A stretch of DNA of 64,000 bases from Lachancea mirantina (GCA_900074745.1 LT598469.1:1426001-1490000), one strand, 5' to 3'. Numbered from the stretch's first letter, positions 18,575 through 28,093 are shown. The notes: a model not told the origin generated them from the sequence alone. Numbers and translations are program-made.

Positions 18575-19449
18575 GCTATCGGGTTCTTGCTACGCTGGTC
18601 GTCGAGGGAGCACGCGCTTTTCGATACACTGGCTGGATGGTCTTGCTCGTGGTGTCCCCGTTTCCGCCAGGCGCTTTCAAAAGCTTGGACTGCGTGCCTC
18701 TTCTGTCTACCGACTGACGGTGGTCCAAGGCTTGCCGGTGTCCACGGTATATATAGCGGGACCCAACGCGGTCCCGCTCGCAGGCGCGCGCAGGCGCGCG
18801 CCATGCGCGCGACGCGCGCGAACGCATCGCAAACGCATCGCATGGGCGTGCCTGGCCGCGTGCCTGCGTCTCGCTGAGTCTCGCTGCGTGTCACCTAGGG
18901 CGACTGCGTGTGTTTGCGCTCTGCATTGTTCCTTTCTGCGTGACGTCAATGGCTCTCTCAATGGTGTGAAACTTGGTTCCCGTGCATGCATCTGCACGCG
19001 GCAGGCACGCGCGCTCCGTCCGTTGCGCGCAGCGACGCCGCTCTTGCTGCACGAGCGGCCCCAGCGACGTCCCGTCCAACGCGATGGTCCCTTCCATTCT
19101 TTGTCTGTATGCGTGGAATAAAACGCCACAAAAAAGCGGCCTGGGCTTCCCGGCCCACTGCTGAAAGCCTAGAACCGGAGCGGAAGCGTAGCATCAAAAG
19201 AGGGGAGAGGGGGGTCCTTGGAACCGGAACTCGACTGAAATCGACGAAAATCAACCCCCGCCATACAAGGAAAGCGAGCACGCAACGTGCGTATCTCACA
19301 ACACACAACACAACAAACAAAAACAAGGATTCTCACGCCACATCAAGAATTCATCCACAGACTGCTGACAGCTGTTGGAGGCAAAACCAGTTGCAACAAG
19401 GAAATTCGGAACCCCAAAGTAGCCGAAGGGCCCCACCTGTGATCCGAGG
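18575..19449. other. GC-rich divergent promoter region, gene B / MNL2
   Basis: About 0.9 kb. It holds the TATATATA box at 18748-18755, CG-rich repeats (GCGCGC runs near 18780-18820) and a short direct repeat ACGCATCGC near 18821-18842. Composition shifts from GC-rich to A-rich at about 19240. Long open frames on both strands are due to the low stop-codon density of GC-rich DNA. Confidence 0.45.
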
Positions 19450-21735
19450 ATGCGTGGTTTCCACGCTGTAGCGCGGAAAATAAGGTCTGTGTTTGTTTTG
19501 TCTGCAACAGCGCTGGTTCTGTTTTACTACATGTTCCAAAACGAGATCAACAAACTCAACTCGTACGCAGAGACCGAGTCGCTCCCCCACATCACGGGCA
19601 ATGCGAACGACGCCCTGGTAGCGCATTCCAGTTTCGAACTGGCGGACAAGAACCGGTTCTTCCCACTGCTGCAGGACGTTCCAGAACAGGAGCAGTCGCA
19701 GGACGGAGCACGCAACGGCGAAACAGGCGGAGCGACTGCCACGGCTGCAGCGGCCGCTGCGGCGGCCGCCGCAGACGCCAGTGCCAACGGGGCCTCGAAC
19801 GACAAAGAACTGTACCCCGTGCGATACGAGAACGGACTCAAGCCGGGGTACTGGCGAGCGACCCGTGGTGCCGGTAGTGATAGGGTCCAGTCGGACGTGT
19901 TTGGAACGGTCGCGACGGCAACTGGCCAGCACCGGGACCGCGTGCGTGACACCTTCGCGAAGAGCTGGAACTGGTTCTACAGGAACCGCGAAAAATACTC
20001 GGGACCGGAAGCCGCGGCTGTGGCCGCGGCTTCGATGGAACCGCTTTACATGCTGGGTTTGCCAGCTGTGCTGATCAAGCAGGCACTTGGGGTCGTCGAA
20101 GCATCACACCAAAGCGTTTTCCGCGTCCAGACCGTTGATGTTGCTGGGACGGCCAACTGCATGCTCAGCGGACTTCTCTCTGCGTACGAACTGTCCCAGG
20201 GCTCAGACGAGCGCATGCAAGCGCGTCTGCTGGAACTAGCCACGTCTACGGCGGACTTCCTGCTGCGCGCTTTCGATACACCGAACCGTATGCCGATCCT
20301 GCCCTTCCCGGCACATTCGGCTCTTACCAACCGGTTCCCGTTCAGGCACACCGAGGTGGGCCAACTGGGAGCGCTGTCGCTGGCATTCACCAAGCTTTCG
20401 CAGATTACCAAGAACGACAAGTATTTTGATGCCATTTACCGTATCTACCGGGTCGCAGAGCTGTCCAAACACGAATTCGACATTGACTATTTGCTCCCGA
20501 CCGCGGTCGATGCAAGCGGATGCAGCATGCTGGCTCCCGAAAAGGTCGAGTCCGGGGACCATCTCCGAGGCTCCAAAGTGATGAAATCCATCCACAACGG
20601 GAAGTACGTGCACTGTCTTCAGACGGGCAAATTTCGCAGCATAGACGCACAACCACAGTTGTTTGCACTTGACGCGAGGGCGCTTCCCTTCTATCACAAT
20701 CTCGTGAATTTCCACTTTTTGCTCAATCAGCACGACATTTTCGAACACAACGAGCTGACTGCTTACTTGGTCAACGCTCTTGACCGCATCTCGACGTTAC
20801 TTGTCTACAAGCCGCTTTTACCCAATGCCGAGGATCAAGAGTTTGCGTTCGTCTCTTCTGCTACCACCACCTCGCATTTCGACACCCTGTCTAACCAGGA
20901 TATAGTGGACGTGGCCCAGAACCACGACATGCATCAAACCAGCTGCGCCACGGCCTCTATGCTCGCACTTGCGGGGAAATTATTTCGCAATGATACCTTG
21001 TCCTCGCAAGCGGCTGCAATAGCCTCGGCCTGTGCTCACCTAAGCGGATTATTGGGAGTTATGCCTGAAGCCCTCGTCGTGGACAAATGCTCGAATGAAC
21101 CCTGTGACTACAATCGGCGTCATTACAAGACAGATACCGACAAGCCGCTTTTAGACCAGAACCTACCGAGCGTCAAACTTACAGGTGAAACTTCTAGTGA
21201 CACTAAGAAACCCGCCAAGGCGTACACACTCCGTGACGGAGCTGTGCATGCCGCACTGGAGGACAAGAGCTACGAATGGATCGAGGTTCAAGAGAATATG
21301 CAGGCTCCTTACCTGCATGCTGTCGACCCGCACTATCACTTATCCTCGGAAGCAATCGAGGCGGTGTTTTTCCAGTATCGCATTACAGGAGATCAAATCT
21401 GGCAGAAAAGAGGAATGAAAATGTTTGACGCTATGATGTCTAAAATTACAAGCACCCAGGCAAAGGGAGTCTCTGAGATTTCTCCTCTGGACAATCTGTT
21501 TTCAATTGTTTTTTCACAGAGCCCACCACCTCCTCACTGGTTTACAAAGACTCTTAAATTTTACTACCTCCTGTTCAGTGACACGCCGGCTTCATACTCG
21601 CTTGACGACTTTGTTTTCGCCAGCAGTGGCCAGACGTTCCGCCGTAAGACCATCTATGATGAGGGTCTTCAGGAAGAGCCAGCCGTCACCTACGCAGCGT
21701 TACTTTCTCCATTGCACTTCTTAAAAAAGGTATAA
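19450..21735 (+). CDS. MNL2: Mnl2-like GH47 alpha-mannosidase family protein
   Basis: The 761-residue protein begins with a short basic tail and a single hydrophobic segment (about 14-29, VFVLSATALVLFYYMF), giving a type II ER membrane topology. A poly-Ala/Asp spacer follows near 98-115. The remainder is a glycoside hydrolase family 47-type domain: MLSGLLSAYELSQGSDE, LLRAFDTPNRMPILPF and YHLSSEAIEAVFFQYRITGD correspond to conserved GH47 blocks. S. cerevisiae Mnl2 (YLR057W) is a putative mannosidase or lectin-like factor in ER glycoprotein quality control. Whether all catalytic acids are present cannot be judged by eye. Neighbours SHM2 and AGX1 agree with YLR058C and YFL030W. The 5' part is GC-rich, trailing out of the island. 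Confidence 0.92.
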   Translation: MRGFHAVARKIRSVFVLSATALVLFYYMFQNEINKLNSYAETESLPHITGNANDALVAHSSFELADKNRFFPLLQDVPEQEQSQDGARNGETGGATATAAAAAAAAAADASANGASNDKELYPVRYENGLKPGYWRATRGAGSDRVQSDVFGTVATATGQHRDRVRDTFAKSWNWFYRNREKYSGPEAAAVAAASMEPLYMLGLPAVLIKQALGVVEASHQSVFRVQTVDVAGTANCMLSGLLSAYELSQGSDERMQARLLELATSTADFLLRAFDTPNRMPILPFPAHSALTNRFPFRHTEVGQLGALSLAFTKLSQITKNDKYFDAIYRIYRVAELSKHEFDIDYLLPTAVDASGCSMLAPEKVESGDHLRGSKVMKSIHNGKYVHCLQTGKFRSIDAQPQLFALDARALPFYHNLVNFHFLLNQHDIFEHNELTAYLVNALDRISTLLVYKPLLPNAEDQEFAFVSSATTTSHFDTLSNQDIVDVAQNHDMHQTSCATASMLALAGKLFRNDTLSSQAAAIASACAHLSGLLGVMPEALVVDKCSNEPCDYNRRHYKTDTDKPLLDQNLPSVKLTGETSSDTKKPAKAYTLRDGAVHAALEDKSYEWIEVQENMQAPYLHAVDPHYHLSSEAIEAVFFQYRITGDQIWQKRGMKMFDAMMSKITSTQAKGVSEISPLDNLFSIVFSQSPPPPHWFTKTLKFYYLLFSDTPASYSLDDFVFASSGQTFRRKTIYDEGLQEEPAVTYAALLSPLHFLKKV

Positions 21736-22652
21736 TATATATAGCATTGCATGCATGCAGGTGAGCCACGGCCCTGACGGGCTCGACTCTTTTTGACAGA
21801 AACATTCAATCGTGTGTGGCAACGGCTTATATCAGTAGTTTAATGACAGGATTACGATAAATTAAATGCAATAGCTCGATTAATTACTGTTGTTTTTCTT
21901 TTCGCGCATGCTATCCAAATATGGACACATTACGCCATTTTCAGCTACGATGTTTTCCCTCGGCATAGCCGTCAGGGCTTTCATGCATGGATCTTTTCAT
22001 GTATTGTTTGTTTTGGCGTTTTCAACGGGCTCCATGGAAACAAGATTTCTCGGTAAATTCTCAACTGTTTACCGGAGAAAATGAGTCGTCTCGCTCGGAG
22101 TAACTATAAATTTTTCCGGGCGAGGAATGCTTCAAGAGTCATGCAATAGTGTTCCTTACAGGCACTCAAGGCACCAGCAGGCAAAACAGGCACGTTGAGG
22201 CACGCTAAGAACAGAAGAATGCATTATCATGTCAGCAAGACAACATTTTGTTCAGTGTTGCTGCGTGAAAACACCGCACAGGCCTAATTTAGTTCCGCAC
22301 TCCGCTCTGCTCATGCGTGAACCCCTCTGTGACAGCTAACATAAGCGCACAGTGTATGTAAGGTATACGATCCGACACGTGCAATCGTTAAAGCATCCAC
22401 AAAATCCATCGGTTACGAGAGGCGGTAGAGATTATAGAGGTAGCTTACTGTGCGAGGTCCCGGTTAGCTTACAGAAATGAGACGGGAGTTCAAGCCGATA
22501 AAAGTCTTTAATAATATACATAATGTTGAATTAAGCGGGTTATGGATGTTAGTCTTCTGTGAAGCTTAAAAAGATCCGTGATGAATATTTGTTGAAAATG
22601 CAGCAGTTCGACGGGAAAAAGTGTCCCAGACACGTCATATTAGAAGGCCAAT
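21736..22652. other. unusually long convergent spacer, MNL2 / SHM2
   Basis: About 0.9 kb between two stop codons, whereas other convergent pairs here are separated by about 14-300 bp. The first part has a TATATATA run. A phased AGGCA array lies at 22160-22202 (separate entry). No convincing protein gene or tRNA was found; a 58-codon ATG frame at 21908-22084 has no recognisable similarity. Confidence 0.5.
22160..22202 (+). repeat. five phased AGGCA units, period about 9.5 nt
   Basis: AGGCA starts at 22160, 22169, 22179, 22188 and 22198, i.e. steps of 9, 10, 9 and 10. Four of the five continue as AGGCAC. This degenerate tandem repeat is close to one helical turn per unit, so all copies would face one side of the DNA. 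Confidence 0.6.
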
Positions 22653-24062
22653 TTACACTGGAAGTGGGAATTCGCCAGCCCAGTCGTAGATTTCCTTCTT
22701 CAATTGAACCAACTCTTCGGAGCCCTCGTCAACCTTGGCTTTGAAGTCCTTCAGTCTATTAGCCTCCTTCGGCAAAGATTGTTGAACATTGTGAGCATAT
22801 TGCACGGCCTTGTCGATGTAGGTGACAATGCGGGCAAAGTCCTCTTCGCCAAGACCTCTGGTGGACATGGCTGGAGCTCCAATACGGACACCGCCCGGAA
22901 CCAAAGCGGACTTGTCACCGGGGATGGAGTTTTTGTTCAAGGCAATGTTGATCTTTTCGCAAACGTATTCGACACGAGCACCGTCGACACCCTTTTCTCT
23001 CAAAGAAACCAAAACCATGTGGGAGTCGGTACCGTCAGAGACAAGTCTGTAGCCCAATTTCTTGAACTCCTGTTCCAAGACCTTGGCGTTCTTGACAACT
23101 TGTTCTTGATACTCTTTGAACTCTGGGGTGTTGGCCTGTTTCAAAGCAGTGGCCAAGGCAGAGATGGTGTGATTGTGAGGACCACCCTGGTGACCAGGGA
23201 AGACAGAGAAGTTGATTGGGTTTTCCAAGTCGTATAGAACTTCCTTGCCGGTCTTTGGGTTGACAGATCTGACACCTCTTCTGAAGAAGATCATGGCACC
23301 ACGAGGACCTCTCAAGGACTTGTGAGTCGTGGTAGTGACGATGTCAGCGTACTCAAATGGCGATGGGATGACGCCGGCGGCAATCAAACCGGAAATGTGC
23401 GCCATGTCGACCATTAGGTAAGCACCGACTTTGTCGGCAATTTCTCTCATTCTCTTGTAGTCGATCAAACGGCAGTACGCAGAAGTACCGGCAACTAGGA
23501 TCTTGGGTCTGTACAAAATAGCATTTTTTTCCAAAGTGTCGTAGTCGATAATACCGGTGGCAGGATCCACTCTGTAAGGGAAAGACTCAAAATAAGTAGA
23601 AACAGCAGAGATCTTTCTGGTGTCCGTCTGATAACCGTGGGACAAGTGACCACCGTCTGGTAGAAAAAGACCCATCAGCCTCTCGTGCGGCTTCATTAAA
23701 GCCTGATAAACCTGCAAGTTGGCTGGAGACCCAGACAGCGTCTGGACGTTGACACCCCATTTGTCTGGTGTCACGTGAAACGCTTCTAACGCTCTTTTCT
23801 GGCACAGAAGCTCCATTCTGTCGATGTGTTCGTTACCACCGTAGTAACGCGCGCCAGGGTAACCTTCGGAGTACTTGTTACACATTGGAGTTCCCAAGGC
23901 GTCGAAAACGGAAGTAGAAGTGAAGTTCTCAGACGCAATCAACACGATGGAGTGTTTTTGTCTATCGATTTCATCTTTGATGATTTGTTCGACTTCTGGG
24001 TCGCTCTCACTGAGATGAGCAGAAACCAAGTTCTTATGCGATTCGGATAGAGCGTAAGGCAT
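22653..24062 (-). CDS. SHM2: cytosolic serine hydroxymethyltransferase
   Basis: The 469-residue protein is a full-length serine hydroxymethyltransferase. The PLP-binding lysine lies in [16 protein letters not shown]. Other family blocks are [26 protein letters not shown] and [20 protein letters not shown]. It converts serine and tetrahydrofolate to glycine and 5,10-methylene-tetrahydrofolate. There is no mitochondrial presequence (start [12 protein letters not shown]), so it is the cytosolic Shm2 type (YLR058C). Upstream lie three copies of the Bas1/Gcn4-type TGACTC motif (separate entry), fitting the known co-regulation of SHM2 with purine and glycine synthesis in S. cerevisiae. Codon use looks strongly biased, as expected for an abundant enzyme. 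Confidence 0.97.
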   Translation of the reverse strand: MPYALSESHKNLVSAHLSESDPEVEQIIKDEIDRQKHSIVLIASENFTSTSVFDALGTPMCNKYSEGYPGARYYGGNEHIDRMELLCQKRALEAFHVTPDKWGVNVQTLSGSPANLQVYQALMKPHERLMGLFLPDGGHLSHGYQTDTRKISAVSTYFESFPYRVDPATGIIDYDTLEKNAILYRPKILVAGTSAYCRLIDYKRMREIADKVGAYLMVDMAHISGLIAAGVIPSPFEYADIVTTTTHKSLRGPRGAMIFFRRGVRSVNPKTGKEVLYDLENPINFSVFPGHQGGPHNHTISALATALKQANTPEFKEYQEQVVKNAKVLEQEFKKLGYRLVSDGTDSHMVLVSLREKGVDGARVEYVCEKINIALNKNSIPGDKSALVPGGVRIGAPAMSTRGLGEEDFARIVTYIDKAVQYAHNVQQSLPKEANRLKDFKAKVDEGSEELVQLKKEIYDWAGEFPLPV

Positions 24063-24540
24063 TGGTTGATGTTCTTAGGCAACAATGGATTTGATTAAAC
24101 TTAGTTCTAAGTTTTACAGATCCAAGAAGTCGCTTTGATCTACGGACTTCTTCATCTCCCTTAACCTCTTATATACTTCTGCAAAATTTTTCTCTCACCG
24201 TGTCTAAGAAAAACCAATTAACTCTGTAATTTGCAAATCCATTTCAGGGTACTATGGAAATTGAAATTAGCGACATTCGGTTAGATCACATTTTACAGCA
24301 AGTTAAACAATTCAGCCTATAGATTGATTCGAGAGTTTGAGAAAAGAGTCAGGGCGATCTAAGACTTTCGATTGTCAACGACGTTACAGCTCGTATAGCG
24401 ATAACAAACTTACTACACAAGGTGATCAGTTGAGGGAGGCGGGAGTATGACTCTCTCTGCCAGGGCTGCAAATCCGAGTCAAAAAGAAGAGCACGACGAA
24501 CGACAACGAGGAAAATGTAAAAGCACGTGATTGTGTGTAC
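24063..24540. other. SHM2 promoter / AGX1 3' flank
   Basis: About 0.5 kb of upstream sequence for SHM2. It contains the TGACTC motif group; nothing else is recognised. Confidence 0.45.
24346..24481 (-). promoter_or_regulatory. SHM2: three TGACTC (Bas1/Gcn4-type) motifs
   Basis: TGACTC occurs on the minus strand at 24346-24351 and 24476-24481 and on the plus strand at 24448-24453, about 285-420 bp upstream of the SHM2 start. TGACTC is the Bas1 core and a Gcn4 half-site. SHM2 is a known Bas1/Bas2 target in S. cerevisiae; use here is inferred. Confidence 0.5.
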
Positions 24541-25656
24541 TCATTCAGTACACAACTGTAGACTCTTGGCTAAAGCGTCGACGCACAGTTGTAGATGCCG
24601 TTTTGAAGGTTCACATGCAGAAACGCCCATGTGACCTATTCTTATGGTTTTCGATTTCAGGTCCTTATGGATACCCCCGGTAATAACAATATGTAACTTT
24701 TTCATTTCGGCGATGAGGTCTGCAGGCGTATCGTAGTAAGCCACAGTCAGGCCGTGAGCAGCCACTTCGGGGCGCACCGGTACCATCTTGAGCTTAAATC
24801 TTGTTTGTAGCTCGTTTTTAAGCCAATCACTTGCCTTTTTGTGTTTGGCTACATGAACATCCAGGCCCTCGTCCAAAATCTCGCCCAGAGCAGCATTTAG
24901 TGCATCCAAGAGCTGGACAGCAGGGGTCGCAAAATATGCGCCCTTACCTTGCTCATAGAGACGCATGACCGGTGCCCAGCGCTTGAGACTAGTGTAGTAA
25001 GTGGCCTCGGAGGGCCGGTTCAAAGCTTTTTCAAGCGCGCGATCGCTTACCATGCTGACGCTCAAGCCGGGAGGCGCGCCAAGCGCCTTTTGAGAGCCGG
25101 TAAGCGCATAGTCGATCTTCCACTCCTGAAATCTGAAGTCTTCGCATCCGAGAGAGCACACGCCGTCGACAATGATAAGTGTTTCGGGCGAGACCTTGTG
25201 CACAAGGCTGGCAATGGCACCAACATCAGTCAAAACCCCCGTAGACGTGTCAACTTGCGTGAGAGTAATCATTGCAGTTTTCTTTGCAAGCAGGCTTTGT
25301 CTAATAGTTTCAAGCGGTACAACATCGCCCAAGGGAGCATCCAGCTTCTTGACTTCTGCGCCGTAAATAGCCAAGCACTCTGCCAAATGATCGCCAAAAT
25401 ATCCTGTTGAAACAACCAGAGCCCTTTCGCCCGGTGCCAACAAGTTTGACGCGGCAACTTCCCATCCTAACGTACCAGATCCAGCCAATATGAGGGGCAG
25501 ACCCTGACTCCCCGCCCTAAAAACCTTTCTTGTCCTCAGAAGTGCAGATTTGTAAGTCTGGAAGTAGTCAGGAACGCTGAAGGGCGCCACCAACGCAGCA
25601 GTGACCTTTTCGCTTAAGACGACTGGCCCTGGAATAAGTAAAATGTCATCCGTCAT
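24541..25656 (-). CDS. AGX1: alanine:glyoxylate aminotransferase
   Basis: The 371-residue protein is a class V PLP aminotransferase orthologous to Agx1 (YFL030W). The start MTDDILLIPGPVVLSEKV holds the family's PGP motif. VDGVCSLGCEDFRFQEWKID holds the PLP-ring aspartate, and the Schiff-base lysine is in LTGSQKALGAPPG. It makes glycine and pyruvate from glyoxylate and alanine, one of the yeast routes to glycine. Here it lies beside SHM2, another glycine-producing enzyme, though this adjacency follows from merging the two ancestral tracks. No clear mitochondrial presequence or peroxisomal C-terminal tripeptide is seen (ends LQLCTE). Confidence 0.95.
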   Translation of the reverse strand: MTDDILLIPGPVVLSEKVTAALVAPFSVPDYFQTYKSALLRTRKVFRAGSQGLPLILAGSGTLGWEVAASNLLAPGERALVVSTGYFGDHLAECLAIYGAEVKKLDAPLGDVVPLETIRQSLLAKKTAMITLTQVDTSTGVLTDVGAIASLVHKVSPETLIIVDGVCSLGCEDFRFQEWKIDYALTGSQKALGAPPGLSVSMVSDRALEKALNRPSEATYYTSLKRWAPVMRLYEQGKGAYFATPAVQLLDALNAALGEILDEGLDVHVAKHKKASDWLKNELQTRFKLKMVPVRPEVAAHGLTVAYYDTPADLIAEMKKLHIVITGGIHKDLKSKTIRIGHMGVSACEPSKRHLQLCVDALAKSLQLCTE

Positions 25657-25943
25657 TTTTCAGCAATTGCAAGTTTTGACCAAGTAAAACAGCAGACAAT
25701 AGTTAATAATTACTAAAGCTTCCACTAGGAACAAAAACCTGCCGTCATTTATAGCAGTTTCGCTTTTGCCTTCTTTGTTTCTGCAAATAGCATCCAACCC
25801 CGGACTTCGCAAGAGGATCAAGGCGGTCGAGTGCCATGCTCACTCATAACGACCACAAACTGGAAAGAGTTTCTCCGCCAATGAATGACCCGAAAGGAGA
25901 CGAAACTTTGGGCCCGGGCCCTGGCGTCCTGCAATGGCATTCA

Positions 25944-26780
25944 TCATTTGCGCCTCTTTTTCAAGCTCTTTTGGATCTTTTCGAATTCTTCGTCATCCAA
26001 GTCAGCATGCGTACGGGCTCCGCCAGCTTTCTTCTCCAGTTTCAAAATCAGTGAATCCCACGAATTTTTGTTCTTCTTCTGGATGAGCTGCCGTAGTTCT
26101 GCATCCGAATGTAGATTTTTGTTTTTCTCCATAGTTCGAAGAACGGCCTCGGCCTGCGATCTTTCAGCTTCAAACCGTTTTTGCAGCCTTTTCAGTAGCT
26201 TCTTCCTGTTGAGCTTCCAGTGCTCAAAACTGCCAGCAGCGTCTTCAATTAAACCTTGGCCTATCAATTGACCCACTCTCTCCAAAATGTGTTTTTCGTC
26301 CTCTTCAGTAGCCTCTAAGTGAGGTATCTCCTCAAAAAGAAGGGTAAACTGGTCTTCGTCTGGGACATAGCGTTTAGGCCGCTTTTCGTACGCATTTGCG
26401 TTCCACGAATCTATAATATCTTCAGTCTCGTCTTCACTACCTCTGTATTTTTTCTTGTCTTCCGCGATGGTGTCTTTATTTATTGTCACGTCCATGTCGA
26501 ACAAGTCTCTCCAGCCAGCAAGGTCGGAACTACCAAAACAGGCTTCAATCGACCCGGTCTTGTCATAGGTATCCTTAAAATTCGTTAATATTTCGTAAGA
26601 AAATTGTATCTTGTGGAACAGCTCCTTCGCTTCCCTACTCTGGCTTCCAGATTTGTCCGGGTGGTGCCTTAGCATGAGCTTACGATAGCTCTTCCTAATT
26701 CCTTGTTCGGTTTCATTCTTTGCTATACCCAAGACTTCGTATGGGTCAATGTCTGGAAATGGAATGGCATTAGAACTCAT
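25944..26780 (-). CDS. DNAJC9-like J-domain protein, apparently lost from S. cerevisiae
   Basis: The 278-residue protein opens with a J domain (about 12-80): DPYEVLGIAKNETEQGIRKS, HPD at 40-42 and the helix-IV region ending YDKTG. After it comes a DNAJC9-specific pattern: W..LFDMDVTINKDTI followed by KKKYRGSEDETEDI. The latter matches human DNAJC9 KTYKGSEEELADI in position and sequence. The basic helical tail has K/R-rich runs (KLNRKKLLKRLQKRFEAERS) and ends KKRRK, a possible nuclear signal. DNAJC9 is an Hsp70 co-chaperone for histone H3-H4. In S. cerevisiae, AGX1 (YFL030W) and HAC1 (YFL031W) are adjacent with no such gene between them, and I know of no DNAJC9 orthologue there. CWC23, another nuclear J protein, is the main alternative but lacks this tail. 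Confidence 0.8.
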   Translation of the reverse strand: MSSNAIPFPDIDPYEVLGIAKNETEQGIRKSYRKLMLRHHPDKSGSQSREAKELFHKIQFSYEILTNFKDTYDKTGSIEACFGSSDLAGWRDLFDMDVTINKDTIAEDKKKYRGSEDETEDIIDSWNANAYEKRPKRYVPDEDQFTLLFEEIPHLEATEEDEKHILERVGQLIGQGLIEDAAGSFEHWKLNRKKLLKRLQKRFEAERSQAEAVLRTMEKNKNLHSDAELRQLIQKKNKNSWDSLILKLEKKAGGARTHADLDDEEFEKIQKSLKKRRK

Positions 26781-27157
26781 CGCTTGCGCCCTTACTTATG
26801 TTTTGTATAGGATCATAGTTCGAGCCAACATCTAGCACGTTTATTTTCTTATGTTTTCGAAATTACGGGTGATGGCCACGCCACTGCTTCCAAAATTCAA
26901 ACATGTAAACCCAACATAAAAACTTATACCTCATACTTACTTTACAAACATAATTGATCCTCAACAAAGTTTGTTGATCCAGCTCCTCTGTTTGGTGGGA
27001 GCTTGCCACAATAGACCTGCTGAGACGAAAACCCATGCCAATTTATGAACCAGTCGCAGCCTTCTGAAAGGCGCGCCACATGTGAAAAGCATGAATTATC
27101 GTTGTTGCAGGTTAGAAATGGTAATGAATCAACTCAAGCAAAATGCATTCCATACTT
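26781..27157. other. J-protein promoter and HAC1 3' UTR
   Basis: About 0.4 kb, both flanking genes read leftward. It contains the end of the HAC1 transcript, including any Ire1-docking element, which I could not identify by eye. Confidence 0.4.
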
Positions 27158-28093
27158 TCAAGGTATGGAAATGAAATCATCTAGTTCTGGGAACGAAAAT
27201 CCTGACTGCGCTTCCGGCATGTCAAGAGAGGGCAGGAAAATTCGATTGGAGTGATCTGGTAAGAGCGGAACGAGTAGCAACATTTCAATTCATAATGAAG
27301 AACAAGAACTATTTTTTTCACACAAAACTGTTTTCGACGTTATAATTTCCCAGACCACTCGCTCTTCGCTGCCTCTTCTATCAATTTCATTTTTTCAATA
27401 AACAGCGATCACGGCTGGATCGCGCGTATAATCAAGGTCCCAAGAACCATCAGTCATCGCTAACGCGTGCATATCGCTCGCTTGAGGATCAACTTCGAAG
27501 GGCGTATCATTGTTCAAGACAAGGTTCCAGTCAGGAGCAGTGTCTATGGACGTGGACTCCGCAGATAGACCATCGAAAACGGCATTCAGATTTTCGCAGG
27601 ATGTGAATGGGGTGGTCCCTTTGACACCCGAATAGCCTGAATCCACGTTGCTCAATGGTGACTCCACTGCCACTGACGCAGGAGTCGACATCACAGAGTT
27701 TGAAGTGGAAGAAGCGTCGCTTAAACTGGTTGGCCGACACTCACCCGAGCGTCGCTCTTCCGATGCACAACTGCCTTCTTCGTCACCGTCGTACCGGGCG
27801 ACCAGGTCCTGATACTCCATGTAAAGAGCACGTGCAGGCCCAGCTTTTTGTACGACGCTCTCCATGTCAACCTGTGCTATCAACCGTTCAAGAACGGCAG
27901 ATTTCTGCTCCAAGAACTGCAAATAAAGACGCTTTTTCTCACGACTTTGATGTGCTGCCCTTCTGTTTCGCAAAATCCGCTCTATACGTCTCTGCTCCTT
28001 TTCTTCCTTTGTCTTAGCTCTTTTCCTTGGAGGTAAAGTGGATTTGAAATTTTTTGGTATCTTTGCTGTGCTTTCTTTAGTGTTGCTACTCAT
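27158..28093 (-). CDS. HAC1: unfolded-protein-response bZIP transcription factor Hac1, with Ire1-spliced intron
   Basis: The bZIP region (about 33-75) has the basic core NRRAAHQSREKKR at 43-55 and a leucine heptad after it; this is Hac1 (YFL031W), the unfolded-protein-response activator. Unspliced, the frame ends at 27395 after 232 residues (tail AVIAVY). Ire1-type cleavage sites are visible: exon 1 is 27415-28093, the intron 27214-27414 and exon 2 27158-27213. Joining gives 244 residues with the tail EAQSGFSFPELDDFISIP. This is the same length as, and alignable with, the S. cerevisiae induced tail EAQSGLNSFELNDFFITS. 679 + 56 nt keep the frame. The intron pairs with the 5' UTR (separate entries), suggesting translational attenuation. 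TATATAA lies about 105 bp upstream of the ATG. It reads leftward between the J-protein gene and REX2. Confidence 0.95.
27207..27219 (-). promoter_or_regulatory. HAC1: HAC1 3' splice-site hairpin
   Basis: On the mRNA strand, UGC - loop CGGAAGC - GCA, followed by GUCAGG. The stretch GAAGCGCAGTCAGG agrees with the S. cerevisiae HAC1 3' junction as I remember it. Cleavage after CGG starts exon 2 at 27213. Confidence 0.88.
27214..27414 (-). other. HAC1: HAC1 unconventional (Ire1/tRNA-ligase) intron
   Basis: The 201-nt intron lacks GT-AG ends. It is bounded by two 7-nt loops cut after the third base. It contains the 5' UTR-complementary blocks at 27322-27330 and 27332-27342. Confidence 0.88.
27405..27423 (-). 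promoter_or_regulatory. HAC1: HAC1 5' splice-site hairpin
   Basis: On the mRNA strand, GCGATC - loop CAGCCGU - GAUCGC: a perfect 6-bp stem with a 7-nt loop matching the Ire1 consensus CNGCNGN. Cleavage after the third loop base (27415) matches the S. cerevisiae site after G661. Confidence 0.9.

Noticed and set aside
18054-19121. 355-codon plus-strand open frame over gene B and its promoter
   Set aside because: Same GC artefact; antisense to the conserved QCRDRF domain and running through TATA and repeat sequence.
22480-22500. GAGTTCAAGCCG as a tRNA B box
   Set aside because: Flanks do not form a T-arm stem and no A box or acceptor stem is found upstream.
27170-27420. Alternative 45-nt HAC1 intron ending at GGCAGCG near 27370
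   Set aside because: It also gives an open tail. However, the site at 27213 has a proper 7-nt loop hairpin, agrees with the S. cerevisiae 3' junction, and encodes the conserved 18-residue tail.
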